Assembly (NCBI GenBank): GCA_947500555.1
Contig: CANMSE010000002.1
Coordinates: 124,001-188,000 of the forward strand
Source of the DNA: an uncultured Fulvivirga sp.
GTDB taxonomy: Bacteria; Bacteroidota; Bacteroidia; Cytophagales; Cyclobacteriaceae
Reading direction: 5' to 3'
Length of the DNA stretch: 64,000 nt
Position 1 is the stretch's first letter; each line of letters begins with the position of its first letter. The notes under the pieces are model-generated. The model did not search any database, was not told the DNA's origin, and saw nothing but the letters and a program-made list of their open reading frames with translations. Position numbers and translations under genes: made by a program. This document shows positions 18,684 to 28,927 of the stretch, one piece after another.

Positions 18684-19214
18684 TTAATCTTCAAAATCTT
18701 TATCATTTACTTCGCTAGCACCGCTACTCTGCACTACCTTTTTAATGTCATCTTTAGCTAAATGATTTTTTGACAAATCAATAGCCATAATATGTTTATC
18801 ATCGGTGATTCTAATGTCCATCAACCTTGGTTTTTTATAGGGCTTCAAATCACTTACAATCATAAATGTACCTACCATACCAAGAGCTGAAAGTAGCACT
18901 GTAAGCTCGAAAGTAACTGGGATAAATGGAGGTATTGAAAAGAAGTTCTTTCCACCAATGATCATTGGCCAATCAAAACCCATCATCCCAATCTGCATAG
19001 TTAAGGCAAGGGAAGTACCTAACATACCAAATAAGAATGCTGCGATTGGAAGCCTTGTTCTTTTATAACCAAGTACTTCATCTAGCCCATGAACTGGGAA
19101 TGGAGAATATACTTCCTGAATTTTGATACCACTTTCTCTTACCTTAGTTACGGCATCGAGAAGGACATCCTCATCATCGTAAACTCCTAAAACAAAATGC
19201 TTATTACTTTCCAT
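18684..19214 (-). CDS. actD: Alternative complex III subunit ActD (DUF3341)
   Basis: A 176-residue protein with two membrane helices (about residues 55-75 and 95-120) between soluble ends. The PFPVHGLDEVLGYKRTRLP segment is a hallmark of DUF3341/ActD. It is a structural subunit without cofactors. It starts 4 nt after the actC stop, consistent with tight co-translation. Confidence 0.93.
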   Translation of the reverse strand: MESNKHFVLGVYDDEDVLLDAVTKVRESGIKIQEVYSPFPVHGLDEVLGYKRTRLPIAAFLFGMLGTSLALTMQIGMMGFDWPMIIGGKNFFSIPPFIPVTFELTVLLSALGMVGTFMIVSDLKPYKKPRLMDIRITDDKHIMAIDLSKNHLAKDDIKKVVQSSGASEVNDKDFED

Positions 19215-19218
19215 TATA

Positions 19219-20613
19219 TTATTGCTTCTCTTTTAAAGATGACGACTTTATAATACTCTTTACTTCAGCCATGTTAATTACAGGGAAGAATTTCGCGAAC
19301 AACAAGAACGCTGTAAAGAATAAACCAAAAGTGAATAAATAAACACCTACATCGTAAACCGTAGGATAGAACATTGCCCAGCTAGAAGGCAAGAAGTCTC
19401 TATGTAACGAAGTTACAATAATCACAAATCGCTCGAACCACATACCTATGTTCACCACAATTGATAGTATAAAGGTCGCAGCTATATTAGTTCTAATGCT
19501 TTTCACCCAAAATAGTTGTGGGGAAATAACATTACAGGTCATCATGGTAGCATAAGCCCACCAGTAAGGACCAAATGCCCTGTTGATAAAAGCGTATTGC
19601 TCTGCCTCAACGCCTGAATACCACGCAATGAAGAACTCAGTAATATAAGCTATACCTACAATCGAACCAGTAATAATGATTACGATGTTCATCAACTCAA
19701 TATGATTGATAGTAATGTAATCTTCCAGTTTAAACACTTTTCTAGTAACCAACATAAGCGTTAGTACCATTGCAAATCCTGAAAAAATCGCTCCTGCCAC
19801 AAAGTATGGAGGGAAAATAGTGGTATGCCACCCAGGTATGACTGATGTAGCAAAGTCCATTGATACGATAGTGTGAACAGATAATACAAGTGGCGTAGCT
19901 AAACCAGCTAAGATCAAGGCAACTGACTCATATCGTGCCCAGGTCTTTGCAGCACCATCCCATCCAAAGCTTAAGGCACCGTAAACAGCTTTCGAAACTT
20001 TATTCTTTGCTCTATCTCTTATAGAAGCAAAGTCTGGAATAAGACCTATATACCAGAATACCAATGAAACCGTGAAATACGTGCTGATTGCGAATACATC
20101 CCATAAAAGAGGCGAATTAAAGTTTACCCAAAGCGAACCAAATGTGTTAGGTAAAGGAAGTGCCCAGTAAAACCCTAACCATAATCTACCCATGTGAAGA
20201 GCCGGGAACATAGCAGCACAGATTACCGCGAAAATAGTCATCGCCTCAGCCGCTCTATTAATCGACATTCTCCATTTTTGTCTAAATAGTAGAAGAATGG
20301 CAGATATAAGCGTACCTGCGTGACCGATACCAACCCACCAAACAAAGTTGGTGATATCCCAGGCCCAACCAACTGTCTTATTAAGACCCCAAACACCTAT
20401 ACCTTCCCAGAGCAGGGTAAGTACACAGTAGGTGCCAATACCTAAGGCGCCTAGTGAAACAGCCATTCCCAGCATCCAGGATTTTGTAGGCTTTCCTTCT
20501 ACCTGTCGGCAAATGTCTTCAGTGACATCATGGACTGTTTTGTTACCAGTAACTAATGCCTCTCTTACTGGAGCAGTTATCGGATGTGCATCTTGTGCAG
20601 CTATTTGGGGCAT
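19219..20613 (-). CDS. actC: Alternative complex III quinol-oxidising membrane subunit ActC (NrfD-like)
   Basis: A 464-residue NrfD/PsrC-family protein with about ten helices. Segments [20 protein letters not shown] and [16 protein letters not shown] match the quinol-site region of ActC. It interacts with the iron-sulphur protein ActB and probably holds the menaquinol oxidation site. It lies between actB and actD in the conserved actABCDEF order. Confidence 0.95.
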   Translation of the reverse strand: MPQIAAQDAHPITAPVREALVTGNKTVHDVTEDICRQVEGKPTKSWMLGMAVSLGALGIGTYCVLTLLWEGIGVWGLNKTVGWAWDITNFVWWVGIGHAGTLISAILLLFRQKWRMSINRAAEAMTIFAVICAAMFPALHMGRLWLGFYWALPLPNTFGSLWVNFNSPLLWDVFAISTYFTVSLVFWYIGLIPDFASIRDRAKNKVSKAVYGALSFGWDGAAKTWARYESVALILAGLATPLVLSVHTIVSMDFATSVIPGWHTTIFPPYFVAGAIFSGFAMVLTLMLVTRKVFKLEDYITINHIELMNIVIIITGSIVGIAYITEFFIAWYSGVEAEQYAFINRAFGPYWWAYATMMTCNVISPQLFWVKSIRTNIAATFILSIVVNIGMWFERFVIIVTSLHRDFLPSSWAMFYPTVYDVGVYLFTFGLFFTAFLLFAKFFPVINMAEVKSIIKSSSLKEKQ

Positions 20614-20669
20614 ATAACTAAATTTTTATTCGCTAAATTCAATTTCTGTCTTTACTAAATATTGAGCTC

Positions 20670-23600
20670 TTAAGCCTCGTTCTCTTCTTTATTCCTGATT
20701 TTAGTCAAGTAAGTCACGTTTGGTTTAACACCTAACTCTTCTAAAACATGATAAGCTCTAGGTTCACCAATTTCCTTTTCTATAATGTAATCAGACTTTT
20801 CCGTGTCATTAATCTTCAGCATATTGTAAATTCTGCTGTCCTTATCATTCATGTCTCCAAATACAATGGCGTCAGCTGGACAAGCACTAGCACATGCTAC
20901 CTCAATTTCACCATCCTGAGGTCTTCTGTTCTCTTTCTTAGCCTCTAATTTACCGTACTGTATTCTCTGAACACATAATGAACATTTCTCCATAACTCCA
21001 CGAGAACGTACAGTAACGTCAGGGTTCAATACCATTTTACCCAAATCGTTGTTCATTGGCGTATTAATGTCTTCGAACTGAGAGTTATCATGATATTTAA
21101 ACCAGTTGAACCTTCTTACTTTATAAGGACAGTTGTTAGCACAATATCTTGTACCAATACATCTATTGTAAGTCATTTGATTCAGTCCCTCAGTACTATG
21201 CGTTGTTGCCGCAACCGGACAAACCGTCTCACAAGGCGCATTATTACAATGCTGACACATCATAGGTTGGAAAGTAACCTCAGGGTTAGCCGCAGCTTTT
21301 TCCATACCTTCCAGATCTCCTGGAGTAGCATCACTGCTATAATATCTATCGATACGCATCCAGTGCATATCTCTTCTATTGATTACCTCTTCACGGCCAA
21401 CTACAGGAATGTTATTCTCTGATTGACAAGCCACATGACAAGCGCTACATCCGGTACATGAATTCAAATCAATAGCTAATCCCCAATGGTGGTTCTTGTA
21501 TTTATGACCTTTCCACAAACTTAAGTTTCCAGGACTTGTACTGCCCCCTTCTTCTGTCCATGTAGAGACATGTGGATGATAACGACCTGCTGAAGGATCT
21601 TTCTTATAAGCAGGAAGAACTGATTCTTGAATTACAGTCTCTCTCCCCATATAAGTCTGATGCGTTTGAGTTTGTGCTACGTGATACAATTCATCGAGTA
21701 CTTCTACGGAAACTCCACCTCCAGCCATCATTGGATAAGCATCTACACCTCTTCCATCGGCTACCTTACCAGCGTTTACTCGGCCGTAACCTAATGCAAG
21801 TCCAACTGTACCTGGTGCCTGGCCGGGCTGAATTACTGTAGGTAATTTAACCGTTTTACCACCGGCTGTTAGGTTAACCATGTTTGACTTTCCTTCAAAA
21901 GCTGTAACTCCGTTGGCAGTTGCCCACGATTGAGAAACAGTTAAATAATTATCCCAAGTAGCTTTTGTGATAGGATCAGGCATTTCCTGAAGCCAAGGAT
22001 TATTCGCTTGTCTTCCGTCTCCAATACCTACCTTTTGATAAACAGCCAATTCTATATCGGCTGCCTTCGCAGCGGTAGCGCTTGACGCTGCTGCATTAAC
22101 ATCGCCAGCAAATTCTGAGGACTCTATTTCCTCAGGCTCAGTGTCAAGCACACCATTATATAATGACTGATCCCAGAACATGTCAAAGCTTCCGCTAAAT
22201 GACATATTCGACTGCCAGTTATTTCTTAAATACGTATAGTAATCTTCTTCAACACCAGCCCAGGTAAGTAAAGTATCTTGTGCTTGTCTGGTTTTGAAAA
22301 TTGGCGTAATAGTAGGCTGAACTAAACTATAAGAACCTTTCTTAGGTTCTGCATCATCCCAAGACTCTAAATAATGGTGATCAGGAGCTATGTAATTCGA
22401 TGCAACAGCCGTTTCATCAGGACGATCAGAAGTACTAACACTAAGCGATACTTTTTCAAGACCAGCTTTTAACTCCGCTCCTTTGACATGATTATAAACC
22501 GGATTACAATTGTAGAAAATAACTCCTCCTATTCTTCCACCCTTCACATCAGCAATGAACTTGTCCATGGCAGCTGCATTACCCTGACGGTAATTAGCGT
22601 GCTTAGCCATATCTATAGTTACATCATAGTTGGACAACATTGTATTAATAGCATTAACCAATGTTTGAACTCCTTCATTGTTCGAACCAGCTACAACTAA
22701 CGACTTACCTCTTGCCTTCAGCAATTCAGCAGCCGCCTTATCAATATTCTCGAACTTACCAGCTCCACTTACACTTGATCCACCAGTTTTAGACGCAATA
22801 GCATTGTAAAGAGCAGCAACAACCTTACCCTCATCAGAAGGTTTAATCATAGTTCTGTAATCTGCATTTGAACCGGTCAAAGACAAATTAGACTCAAACT
22901 GAAAATGACGAGACATAGTCTTCTTACCATCGTTCAATTTTCTTGTCTTACTATATTGTTTGGTAAATTCTATTGGAGAAATCCAGGTCCCAAGAAAATC
23001 TGCGGCAACACTAACAATAACATCGGCCTTACTGAAATCATAAGAAGGTAACGCACGAACACCAAATGATGCTTCATTGGCATCAAGCATTCCGTCCACT
23101 GAAATTGGATCGTAAGTCACATGTTCCGTATTTGGAAACTTTGCCTTAAAATCTTCCACTACTTTTTTCGTAGTTGGGCTTAAAATTGTATTGGATACAA
23201 TTCTTATTTGTCCACCTTGAGCTGCAATTGCTCCGAGTTTGGTTACAACTTCTTTATCAAGAGTTTCCCAATCAGTATTCTTACCAGCTGCTAGTGGACC
23301 TCTAAGACGTTCATTGTCATACAGTGAAAGCACAGAAGCCTCCACTTGAGCATTTACACCTCCTTGAGAGATTTTAGAAAGTTTATTACCTTCTATTTTA
23401 ATGGGTCTACCTTCTCTAGTTTTAACGACTACACTACAATAATCTCCACCATTAGCATATGTAGAAGCATAATAATTAGGAACTCCTGGGTCAACATCTA
23501 CAGGTTTGTTGACATATGGTATAGCCTTTCTAACAGGTGCTTCACAAGCAGCCAAGGAAACTGCTGCAATACCAAATCCCATCATTTTCAGAAAATCCCT

Positions 23601-23741
23601 TCTGCTACTTCCTTCACCTTCAGAGTTTTCATTGATAGGTAAAAACTCAGGAAATTCGTTTTCTGCATTTTTGACAAACTCAGGATCGTTAGATAACTGT
23701 TCGATACCTTTCCAGTATGTCTTTTTATTATCCTTCATCAT
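20670..23741 (-). CDS. actB: Alternative complex III iron-sulphur protein ActB
   Basis: A 1023-residue protein combining a molybdopterin-oxidoreductase-like domain with a C-terminal ferredoxin-like domain. The N-terminus carries a twin-arginine signal (SRRDFLKMMGF, RR at 47-48) followed by a lipobox-like LAAC (Cys66), pointing to a Tat-exported lipoprotein. Four cysteine clusters are visible: CTGCSACHVAC, CQHCNNAPCETVC, CIGTRYCANNC and CSLC...CASAC, for [4Fe-4S]/[3Fe-4S] centres. As in the family, the large domain is thought to lack molybdenum. Confidence 0.95.
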   Translation of the reverse strand: MMKDNKKTYWKGIEQLSNDPEFVKNAENEFPEFLPINENSEGEGSSRRDFLKMMGFGIAAVSLAACEAPVRKAIPYVNKPVDVDPGVPNYYASTYANGGDYCSVVVKTREGRPIKIEGNKLSKISQGGVNAQVEASVLSLYDNERLRGPLAAGKNTDWETLDKEVVTKLGAIAAQGGQIRIVSNTILSPTTKKVVEDFKAKFPNTEHVTYDPISVDGMLDANEASFGVRALPSYDFSKADVIVSVAADFLGTWISPIEFTKQYSKTRKLNDGKKTMSRHFQFESNLSLTGSNADYRTMIKPSDEGKVVAALYNAIASKTGGSSVSGAGKFENIDKAAAELLKARGKSLVVAGSNNEGVQTLVNAINTMLSNYDVTIDMAKHANYRQGNAAAMDKFIADVKGGRIGGVIFYNCNPVYNHVKGAELKAGLEKVSLSVSTSDRPDETAVASNYIAPDHHYLESWDDAEPKKGSYSLVQPTITPIFKTRQAQDTLLTWAGVEEDYYTYLRNNWQSNMSFSGSFDMFWDQSLYNGVLDTEPEEIESSEFAGDVNAAASSATAAKAADIELAVYQKVGIGDGRQANNPWLQEMPDPITKATWDNYLTVSQSWATANGVTAFEGKSNMVNLTAGGKTVKLPTVIQPGQAPGTVGLALGYGRVNAGKVADGRGVDAYPMMAGGGVSVEVLDELYHVAQTQTHQTYMGRETVIQESVLPAYKKDPSAGRYHPHVSTWTEEGGSTSPGNLSLWKGHKYKNHHWGLAIDLNSCTGCSACHVACQSENNIPVVGREEVINRRDMHWMRIDRYYSSDATPGDLEGMEKAAANPEVTFQPMMCQHCNNAPCETVCPVAATTHSTEGLNQMTYNRCIGTRYCANNCPYKVRRFNWFKYHDNSQFEDINTPMNNDLGKMVLNPDVTVRSRGVMEKCSLCVQRIQYGKLEAKKENRRPQDGEIEVACASACPADAIVFGDMNDKDSRIYNMLKINDTEKSDYIIEKEIGEPRAYHVLEELGVKPNVTYLTKIRNKEENEA

Positions 23742-23774
23742 ATTTTATATATAGATGTATATTGAATTAATAAA

Positions 23775-25058
23775 TTAATAATGACACTTAGCACATTCAA
23801 GTCCACCAATGTCCTCTACCTTAAGCGCCTCTTTGCTTTCCGCATCATGAAGCTCTACCAGCTTATCATAGTATTCATTGCCCTTTGTATTGACATCAGT
23901 TTTTCTGTGACAGTCAATACACCAGCCCATAGTAAGTAGTGAGGCTTGCTGAACGACTTCCATTTCTTTGATTTCACCATGACAAGTCTCACATTCTAAA
24001 CCACCAACTTCAACGTGCTGAGAGTGATTGAAATAAGCCAGATCAGGAAGGTTATGAATTCTTACCCATTCTATAGGTTTATCATTTTCGATGGCAGCAT
24101 ATATTTTTTGAATCTCTGGAGACTCTGTCTTTATTGCACTGTGGCAATTCATACAAATATTAGGAGAAGGAATATTAGCACTCTTGCTTATTCGTACTCC
24201 AGTATGACAGTAATTACAATCTATTTCATATTGACCGGCATGCAGCTTATGAGAAAAAGCTATCGGTTGTTTTGGAGCATATCCTTTCTGAATACCCACG
24301 GCAAAGAGGTTATTGATAACTACTTTGAAGACGATGGCTGCAAAAAGAAATGTGACAATAAATATAAACGGCTTAGCCTTTATAAGAGAGTCAAAGCTGA
24401 ATGTAGGGTTGACAATAGCTTTATCATCTTCATCAAGGTCTTCTTTTTGATTTAAATATTTCTGAAGGATAGTGGTGATTAAAATCAGCACCACAAGGAT
24501 CAACACTAATACTATGATCAAACCGACCATAATAGCATTAATGTAAGTAGAAGGAATAGAACCTTCTCCACCTGAAACTGCGCCATCTCCTGCAACAGCT
24601 ACAGCAGCCACTTCAGGACCTTTTTCTGTCTCTTGTTTTATGTAACCTAATATATTTAAAACCTGATCTCTCGTAAAAGTAGGAAAGGCTGTCATCTGTG
24701 TTTTATTGTACTCCTCATAAAGCGCTACTGCATACGCATCACCACTGCCTATAACTTTTTGAGAATTCCACACAAAATTTACTATCCAATCAATAGATGG
24801 TGCTCTGTCGTATACATTGGCTAAAGCAGGTCCAACTACCTTTTCATGAACCTTATGACAGGTTTTACAATTTCCGTTAAATAATGACTGACCTTCACTT
24901 ATCCTTGCCTCATCGGTAGGGATTTCTCCTGGTGCTTCTGTAGTAGCCTCTGCTTCATCTTGAGCAGAAACATTATTGAGACCAATAAATAGTGTGAAAA
25001 ATGAAAAGGAAAGTAGAAAAAAAACGCGAGCTAAGAATCTGTTTTGCGTCATGTTCAT
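23775..25058 (-). CDS. actA: Alternative complex III multiheme cytochrome c, ActA (six CxxCH sites)
   Basis: A 427-residue protein with a signal peptide (about 1-32), a monoheme cytochrome c-like domain (CKTCH at 64-68), a membrane helix (about 160-190), a second helix (about 225-245), and a C-terminal multiheme domain with five further CxxCH sites (CNYCH, CMNCH, CETCH, CIDCH, CAKCH). The last heme site ends one residue before the C-terminus. ActA conducts electrons out of the complex. It is the first gene of the respiratory operon. A second in-frame ATG two codons downstream is an alternative start. Confidence 0.94.
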   Translation of the reverse strand: MNMTQNRFLARVFFLLSFSFFTLFIGLNNVSAQDEAEATTEAPGEIPTDEARISEGQSLFNGNCKTCHKVHEKVVGPALANVYDRAPSIDWIVNFVWNSQKVIGSGDAYAVALYEEYNKTQMTAFPTFTRDQVLNILGYIKQETEKGPEVAAVAVAGDGAVSGGEGSIPSTYINAIMVGLIIVLVLILVVLILITTILQKYLNQKEDLDEDDKAIVNPTFSFDSLIKAKPFIFIVTFLFAAIVFKVVINNLFAVGIQKGYAPKQPIAFSHKLHAGQYEIDCNYCHTGVRISKSANIPSPNICMNCHSAIKTESPEIQKIYAAIENDKPIEWVRIHNLPDLAYFNHSQHVEVGGLECETCHGEIKEMEVVQQASLLTMGWCIDCHRKTDVNTKGNEYYDKLVELHDAESKEALKVEDIGGLECAKCHY

Positions 25059-25109
25059 TTTAGATTTTTAAAAGAGCAATGCAACCCCTGCACTACTTTT
25101 AACATGGCA

Positions 25110-25140
25110 CAAATCTAATATTGGAATACTTTATTTCAAA
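25110..25140 (-). promoter_or_regulatory. Bacteroidota-type promoter of the act-cox operon
   Basis: On the minus strand, TTTG (complement of 25137-25140) is separated by exactly 19 nt from TAGATTTG (complement of 25110-25117). This matches the TTTG / TAnnTTTG housekeeping promoter of Bacteroidota. Transcription would start some 40-50 nt before the actA start codon. No other gene lies between it and the downstream divergent end at 25313. Confidence 0.75.
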
Positions 25141-25312
25141 CATATTTCTGTCACCATTTGGTAACGTTTGAAACAAAACGGTCAACTGATTCGTAGCCAG
25201 AATTTAAAATAGCTTTATTTGATTTAAAAAAGCCATTTGATCATCTAATTTAGAATACTTATAAATAATATTTTCGTTGCTTAACTGCATTTCATTCAAG
25301 AGGATTATCAAA

Positions 25313-27247
25313 TCAGTCAAAAGTCAAGACTGCTGGCCTATCCACTCTGAAGTCAGGTATATTCAAGCTTTGCGATCCCGAAAAATCTACATCTGTAGAT
25401 GACACACCAGGAGTGGTATTTGGATACCAGGCCAAACGTAATTGAATTGTATTAAATGCAAGGTTCTCGTTACGAAACCTGAAACCAATGCCGTAACCCT
25501 GATAAAGCGTATTATCAAAAAGGCGTGATTGGACATCATCTATTAACGCCAAATCAACAAACCCGTAAAACGCCATTCTGAATCCCGCAAAGAAAAATGG
25601 TGTGAATGCCACAGTCTCCGCTTTTAAATTTAATTTCTTTGTTCCTCTCAGGAATATATCTGAGAGACCTCTTACACCATTTTGATCATTGATATTGATA
25701 AACTCATCATCAAACCTTCTGATACCATTCACATATCTCAGTGTAATAAATTGTCTGAAGCTCGTTCTTCTCAAACGATATAAGAGGCTGAAATAATCTA
25801 ACCTTAAGTTGAAAACTCCCTGTTCCAACCTCTTATTTTCAAAGAAGCTTCCAAAACTTACCGTTGGTCTGAGATAACCTACTCTGTAAAAAAACTTACC
25901 ATATGATAAATCGGCTCCAAAATACGTTCTATTCGTAAATTCATTATTATCTCTACCCACAGTTAGCTCTGCCAGGTAACCTATAGGTATATCTTCAGTT
26001 CGACCGTATCCTAGAACCAAAGCACTTCGATCAAATCTCCTTTTACTTAATCCCAGTGAGAATAGTGTAAGTCGATTATCATAGAAATTCTGATTAGTGT
26101 CATTTGTAACAACTGGACGATCAAGATTCTTTATTATTTCATGATTGACCGCGATTTGGAAATTAGTCTTTCCAGTTTCATCATCTCGAACAAGGTAAGA
26201 ACGCCCAAACCAATAGTCTTGAATGTTAAATTTATGACTAAATAAAATGGTCGTGTCTCGAAAAACACGAGCTAGAGTTCTTCTTTCTTGAGCTACTTCA
26301 ATACCTCCAGCATATTTAATTTCAGGGGTAATGAAATTACGAAATAACTCTATGCCACTGCGATCAAAATCTAAGGAGCGAGCAAATGTGCCTCTCCCAG
26401 TAATGAATGTACTCTTAATATTATTTGCTGTATACGTACCTATGTATCCAACATTAGGCGTACCACGGGTTGAATATGGAAATCGATTTTCAAATTCGTA
26501 GCCAAGACCCAAAAAATTCTTATCAGTTACTGTTATATCAAAATTTTCAGGATCATCATAAGAAAACGATCCCGAGATATTCCATACATCACGAGTAATA
26601 ACCAGAATGCCAACCTGAGCGGAATTTTCCTTTGGAACTATAAAAACTCTGGCATCTCGTAAAAAAGGAAGTGCACGCAAAATACGTTCTGTATCACGTA
26701 ATAAATCTGAATCAACTTCATCCCCTTCTTTAAAGAAGAGGTTATTTCTAATCACATACTCTTTAGTATTTATGTGAATTTTGTTTCCAGCTTTTGAAAA
26801 CCAGTCTTTAGCATATCTGGTGGTATCAGTCACTCTTGTTCCAAAAGGATTCAGCCTCTTTACATAGATTGTATTAATAAATTTGCCATCATAATCCTCG
26901 AAATCATCAGTAGGGCCAGTCATTACTTTAGGCTGTGCCACAGACTTATTGTTGTCTCTGAAAAATATTTTATATATCTCCTTAGTGAGCTTCTTTTTAG
27001 AAAGTTTCTCCTTGATTTTACTATAAACCTCAGAACTCCTTCCCTCTCGATCCTTTCTCAACCGGGACACCACAGAATCAGGTAAGTAAAAAACCGTATC
27101 TCTCTTTACATAAATGGTAGTATCTGATAAAATAAGGTATGACCGCCCCTTTACTTGCAAACTGTCAAGCCCAGGTTTATTACGTTTCTGTGCTTGGGAT
27201 GAAAAGCACATGAATATGAGAAAATATGTAAGAAGTTTGATCTTCAA
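25313..27247 (-). CDS. POTRA/BamA-like outer-membrane protein
   Basis: A 644-residue protein with a signal peptide ending SSQAQ (about residue 19). A POTRA-like module at about 130-215 (EYVIRNNLFFKEGDEVD, then LRALPFLRDARVFI) leads into a long C-terminal barrel region (about 220-644). The arrangement resembles the surface-antigen/Omp85 family, or a lipid or protein translocation barrel of that class. The start is a TTG: an in-frame TAG lies 18 nt upstream, and the signal peptide is only encoded from this codon. It is monocistronic by orientation and spacing. Confidence 0.8.
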   Translation of the reverse strand: MKIKLLTYFLIFMCFSSQAQKRNKPGLDSLQVKGRSYLILSDTTIYVKRDTVFYLPDSVVSRLRKDREGRSSEVYSKIKEKLSKKKLTKEIYKIFFRDNNKSVAQPKVMTGPTDDFEDYDGKFINTIYVKRLNPFGTRVTDTTRYAKDWFSKAGNKIHINTKEYVIRNNLFFKEGDEVDSDLLRDTERILRALPFLRDARVFIVPKENSAQVGILVITRDVWNISGSFSYDDPENFDITVTDKNFLGLGYEFENRFPYSTRGTPNVGYIGTYTANNIKSTFITGRGTFARSLDFDRSGIELFRNFITPEIKYAGGIEVAQERRTLARVFRDTTILFSHKFNIQDYWFGRSYLVRDDETGKTNFQIAVNHEIIKNLDRPVVTNDTNQNFYDNRLTLFSLGLSKRRFDRSALVLGYGRTEDIPIGYLAELTVGRDNNEFTNRTYFGADLSYGKFFYRVGYLRPTVSFGSFFENKRLEQGVFNLRLDYFSLLYRLRRTSFRQFITLRYVNGIRRFDDEFININDQNGVRGLSDIFLRGTKKLNLKAETVAFTPFFFAGFRMAFYGFVDLALIDDVQSRLFDNTLYQGYGIGFRFRNENLAFNTIQLRLAWYPNTTPGVSSTDVDFSGSQSLNIPDFRVDRPAVLTFD

Positions 27248-27312
27248 TTTTTTTACCCTGGGCTATTTATTGATAACGACACCTTTCTTTGATCTTTTAC
27301 TCAATTAATGGT

Positions 27313-27903
27313 TTATTTCTTCACTATTTTAATGAAGAGTTCCCTATTCTTTCGTGGAGGTATAGAATTGATACAAGTCTCCATAATCTCTATTGACAAG
27401 TCTTGTGAAAAAATGGATTTATACATTTTCTTGTTTCCTCCAAAAGGTGGATGGTCTTCGTATAGAGGATCATCAAATAACACGCCAATAAGCTTGCCGT
27501 GGTTTGATAGTAAATCATCAATCTTGGTCACGTATTTGGATCTTTTTGAAGGGTCAATAGCACAAAAAAAAGTCTGCTCGATTATGAGATCAAACTTCCC
27601 TTCTAATTTGAAGAAATCATTATGAATGATTTGATCCTGAGGAAAGTCAGGGTTTCTTTTAGCAAATGCCTTTAAAGGTTGCTCAGCAATATCAAGGATA
27701 TAGACATTTTTGAAACCATTTTTAACAAAATACTCAGCTTCGTAGGCGTTGCCGCTACCGGGGATGAGTATCCTTAAATCTTTGTCGTCAAGCTGATCAG
27801 CATAAGCTGTTATAGGAGTTGAGGCATAACCAATATCCCATTGCGTCATATCATTCTGATATCTATCGGACCAATACTGTTCTTTAAAGTGTGTATTTCC
27901 CAT
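27313..27903 (-). CDS. TPMT-family SAM-dependent methyltransferase
   Basis: About 196 residues from the ATG at 27903; a TTG at 27951 would add 16 residues but lies in the divergent promoter region. The SAM-binding motif is LIPGSGNAYEAEYF, followed by acidic motif II (VYILDIAEQPL) and IIEQTFFCAI. This matches the thiopurine methyltransferase-like family, many of whose bacterial members methylate small thiols, halides or tellurite/selenium compounds. The substrate is not predictable. It is divergent from the coiled-coil gene. Confidence 0.85.
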   Translation of the reverse strand: MGNTHFKEQYWSDRYQNDMTQWDIGYASTPITAYADQLDDKDLRILIPGSGNAYEAEYFVKNGFKNVYILDIAEQPLKAFAKRNPDFPQDQIIHNDFFKLEGKFDLIIEQTFFCAIDPSKRSKYVTKIDDLLSNHGKLIGVLFDDPLYEDHPPFGGNKKMYKSIFSQDLSIEIMETCINSIPPRKNRELFIKIVKK

Positions 27904-27936
27904 TAAACGATTGAAGGTAGAAATGATTTTTATCTT

Positions 27937-27967
27937 ATTGAATAGTGGCAAATAAACGATATTTTTG
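27937..27967 (+). promoter_or_regulatory. Bacteroidota-type promoter of the coiled-coil protein gene
   Basis: ATTG at 27937-27940 is separated by 19 nt from TATTTTTG (27960-27967), fitting the TTTG / TAnnTTTG consensus. The predicted transcript starts shortly before the ATG at 27989. This argues against the TTG at 27965 as the translation start because it lies inside the -7 element. Confidence 0.65.
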
Positions 27968-27988
27968 CCGCGTTTAGCTCAAAAAATC

Positions 27989-28924
27989 ATGGAAGAACAG
28001 AATAAAGAAGTAAAATACCAACAGCCTAAAAGTGATAATAATTCTGGAAGAACAAAGGCCTTCATAATTATTCTTATTGTGATTGTAATTGCACAGGCGG
28101 TTAAGATATATCTAGATCACCAGAAGAGCATACAACAAGAAACCCAAATTATTAATACCGAAGAAGATCTGGCCATCAACCTTCAAAAACTAACAAATAT
28201 TCAAAAAGAATTGGAGCTCAAAATTGAAGAAATAACCAAGCTCGGTGGAAATGTAGAAGAATTGGAGAAAGCAAAAGCTGAAGTCGAAGCAGAGCTTGGC
28301 AGAACAAGAAAACGAGATCGACAGGCTATAGCAGCTCTTCGAGATAAAGTAGAGGGGTTTCAGGAGCTTCTTAAGCTTAAGGATGAAGAAATCGTACAGT
28401 TAAAAGAAGTGAATGCCGAACTACTAACTGAAAATACGACCTTAAAAACAGAGAAGAATGAACTTTCTTCCACTTTACAGGAAGTGAACGAGTCAAAAGA
28501 GGAACTGGAATCTAAAGTTGCGATAGCATCACAATTAAAAGCTGAGAACGTTCAGATTTTTGCAATTAATTCACGAGGTAAGGAACGACCAATGCCAGCT
28601 AAAAGAAAACAGATTGATAAACTGAAAGTGGTATTTAACATAGCTGAAAATGATGTTGCACCCATTGAAGGTAAAAATATATTAGTACGTATTGTGGATG
28701 AAAAAGGGCAAGTGATTTTTGATGTTACTAAGGGGTCTGGAACTTTTATGTATAACAACAAAGAGGAATTTTATACTGCCAATCAAGAGATATTGTTCGA
28801 TAATACCAGGCAGCAATTGTCTTTTGAATATACTAAGGGTTCTGAATACGCATCAGGATTTTATTTATTGGAAGTTTACACTGATGATTACAAAATGGGT
28901 AGTCAACGGTTTGAAGTAAAATAG
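27989..28924 (+). CDS. Membrane-anchored coiled-coil protein of unknown function
   Basis: About 311 residues from the ATG at 27989. A basic N-terminus precedes one membrane helix (about residues 24-42, IIILIVIVIAQAV). A long charged coiled coil (about 50-190) rich in Glu, Lys and Leu heptads follows, then a C-terminal beta-rich domain (about 205-311) containing ILVRIVDEKGQVIFDV and FYLLEVYTDDYKMG. The C-terminal domain looks extracytoplasmic. No known family is recognised. It could have an envelope-spanning or scaffold role, but this is only inferred from shape. Confidence 0.75.
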   Translation: MEEQNKEVKYQQPKSDNNSGRTKAFIIILIVIVIAQAVKIYLDHQKSIQQETQIINTEEDLAINLQKLTNIQKELELKIEEITKLGGNVEELEKAKAEVEAELGRTRKRDRQAIAALRDKVEGFQELLKLKDEEIVQLKEVNAELLTENTTLKTEKNELSSTLQEVNESKEELESKVAIASQLKAENVQIFAINSRGKERPMPAKRKQIDKLKVVFNIAENDVAPIEGKNILVRIVDEKGQVIFDVTKGSGTFMYNNKEEFYTANQEILFDNTRQQLSFEYTKGSEYASGFYLLEVYTDDYKMGSQRFEVK

Positions 28925-28927
28925 TCT

